A stretch of DNA of 7,237 bases from Acuticoccus sp039189655 (GTDB lineage Bacteria > Pseudomonadota > Alphaproteobacteria > Rhizobiales > Amorphaceae). This document shows, one piece after another, positions 6,734 to 7,237 of this stretch. A model generated the notes under the pieces. The model worked only from the letters and a program-made list of their open reading frames with translations. It was not told the origin of the DNA and ran no database searches. Location: the NCBI GenBank assembly GCA_039189655.1, contig JBCCYN010000190.1:1-7237 (forward strand). Reading direction: 5' to 3'. The position numbers were made by a program, and so were the translations under genes. How positions within the stretch are numbered: the stretch's first letter is position 1; each line of letters starts with the position of its first letter.

Positions 6734-7069
6734 GATCCGGCCCTATCCATTTCCTTGCCGCCATCGGTGAAGATGTATCCATCGACAGGAGGTACTGATG
6801 GCGGGCGAGTTCTGGCTGAGTGATAGGCAGTGGGCGGCCATTGAGCCGCACCTGCCGAAGAACCAACCGGGAGCGCGGCGGTGGACGACCGGCGCGTCAT
6901 CCCTGGCATCATCCATGTCTTAAAAAGCGGGTGCCGGTGGCGAGATGTGCCGGCGGTCTACGGTCCGCCCAAGACGATCTGTAGCCGATGGCCCCGCTGG
7001 TCGAAGCGCTGCGGGAAGTCAGCCCCGCCGAAGCTCACTGCATCGACAGCACCAGCGCCAAGGCACACA
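6734..7069 (+). mobile_element. truncated IS5-family (IS427-like) insertion sequence
   Basis: Remnant of an IS5-family element read on the plus strand. The left boundary is uncertain: it must lie near or upstream of the transposase ATG, and 6734-6797 probably contains the left end. The short word TATCCAT occurs twice in that leader (6744-6750 and 6776-6782), but no terminal inverted repeat can be verified because the right end is missing. The right limit, about 7069, is where transposase similarity stops and prepilin coding on the other strand begins. No target-site duplication can be identified. Confidence 0.6.
6798..7069 (+). pseudogene. IS5/IS427-type transposase, frameshifted and truncated
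   Basis: The start is ATG 6798 with a perfect AGGAGG at 6787-6792. The first frame gives FWLSDRQWAAIEPHLP and NQPGARR, the beginning of the DUF4096 domain of IS5-type transposases. It then falls out of frame and stops at TAA 6921. The domain continues in another frame from 6881 (VDDRRVIPGIIHVLKSGCRW, then RDVPAVYGPPKTI), so one base is missing near 6880. After RWPRWSKR (up to about 7005) a second frame change occurs, and reading resumes as ALVEALREVSPAEAHCIDST from about 6991, ending SAKAHS at about 7070. About 25 residues normally separate the RW pair from IDST; here fewer fit, so a small internal deletion is likely. Only the first Asp of the DDE triad (in IDST) remains. The element cannot make an active transposase. 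Some IS427-group elements use programmed frameshifting, but this site is in the wrong place and has no A-rich slippery run. Confidence 0.85.
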
Positions 7070-7210
7070 GCTTTTCCGCAGCCTGGGATTTGGCGCGGCC
7101 AAAACTGTCGAGGAAGCGCGAAGCCGCCAGGCCAATCACGAGGGACATGATCGCAAGGAGAATCATGATTTCAAAAGCGTGACGCCGGAGGTCTTGGCGC
7201 GCGACTTCAT
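7070..7210 (-). pseudogene. prepilin/pseudopilin (GspH/GspG-like) 5' fragment, frameshifted
   Basis: From ATG 7208-7210 the minus strand reads MKSRAKTSGVTLL, then K-S and a stop at 7163-7165. Shifting frame at 7172 gives EIMILLAIMSLVIGLAASRF, then LDSFGRAKSQAAEKL. Joined with one missing G, the product has the prepilin peptidase motif G-V-T-L-L-E, with the Glu at +5 of the mature protein, followed by the hydrophobic N-terminal helix of pseudopilins and type IV pilins. This is what would start a type II secretion minor pseudopilin such as GspH or a related pilin. The fragment holds only about 45 residues: similarity ends near 7070, where the transposase remnant begins on the opposite strand. 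A stop codon directly precedes the ATG in the same frame and the ribosome binding site is poor. An uninterrupted frame from beyond the window also passes through the hydrophobic part (as HAFEIMILL), but it lacks the G-x-T-L-x-E motif. Exact pilin class unknown. Confidence 0.7.
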
Positions 7211-7237
7211 TCACAACCACAAGCATACTAAGTTCGA

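Noticed and set aside
6744..6784. Repeated words TATCCAT and CCATCG as IS ends or protein-binding sites
   Set aside because: They are direct, not inverted, repeats of 6-7 bp, and the opposite IS end is missing, so they cannot be confirmed as terminal repeats.
6798..6923. Programmed frameshifting in the transposase, as in some IS427-group elements
   Set aside because: The frame change falls early in the N-terminal domain with no A-rich slippery heptamer, and the transposase is also deleted and truncated downstream, so decay explains it better.

Overview
The window looks like chromosomal DNA from a GC-rich alphaproteobacterium, most likely of the order Hyphomicrobiales (Rhizobiales). The main evidence is the minus-strand order chvI-chvG-hprK. 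This block is characteristic of rhizobia, agrobacteria and brucellae, where ChvI/ChvG (ExoS, BvrR/BvrS) is the envelope and acid-stress two-component system and the short HprK modifies HPr of the nitrogen-type phosphotransferase system.

Layout. Positions 7-3047 (minus strand) hold chvI, then a 95-bp spacer with a GC-rich inverted repeat beside the chvG ribosome binding site, then chvG, then hprK starting 6 bp after the chvG stop. Divergent from chvI is a HugZ-type FMN split-barrel protein with a C-terminal DUF2470 domain (3184-3918, plus strand). Convergent with it, 24 bp away, is a zinc-dependent aspartoacylase/succinylglutamate desuccinylase-family hydrolase (3943-4929, minus strand). Divergent from that gene, across 208 bp, is the periplasmic binding protein of a dipeptide-type ABC importer (5138-6733, plus strand). 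No permease or ATPase gene follows it within the window.

The last 500 bp are wreckage. A decayed IS5-family (IS427-like) transposase (6798 to about 7069, plus strand) has a one-base frameshift near 6880, an internal deletion near 6990-7010, and breaks off just after the first catalytic Asp. It abuts, head to head, the start of a type II secretion/type IV pilin-like prepilin gene on the minus strand (about 7070-7210). That fragment also carries a one-base frameshift, inside its prepilin peptidase motif, and lacks its C-terminal part.

The three-gene chv/hprK block probably acts as one regulatory operon. The hydrolase and binding protein plausibly form a scavenging pair for N-acylated amino acids or peptides, which is inference from adjacency. 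I found no CRISPR array, RNA gene, prophage or clearly new system. The points most worth a second look are the broken prepilin/IS junction, the hairpin before chvG, and the gene beside chvI, where several relatives carry pckA.
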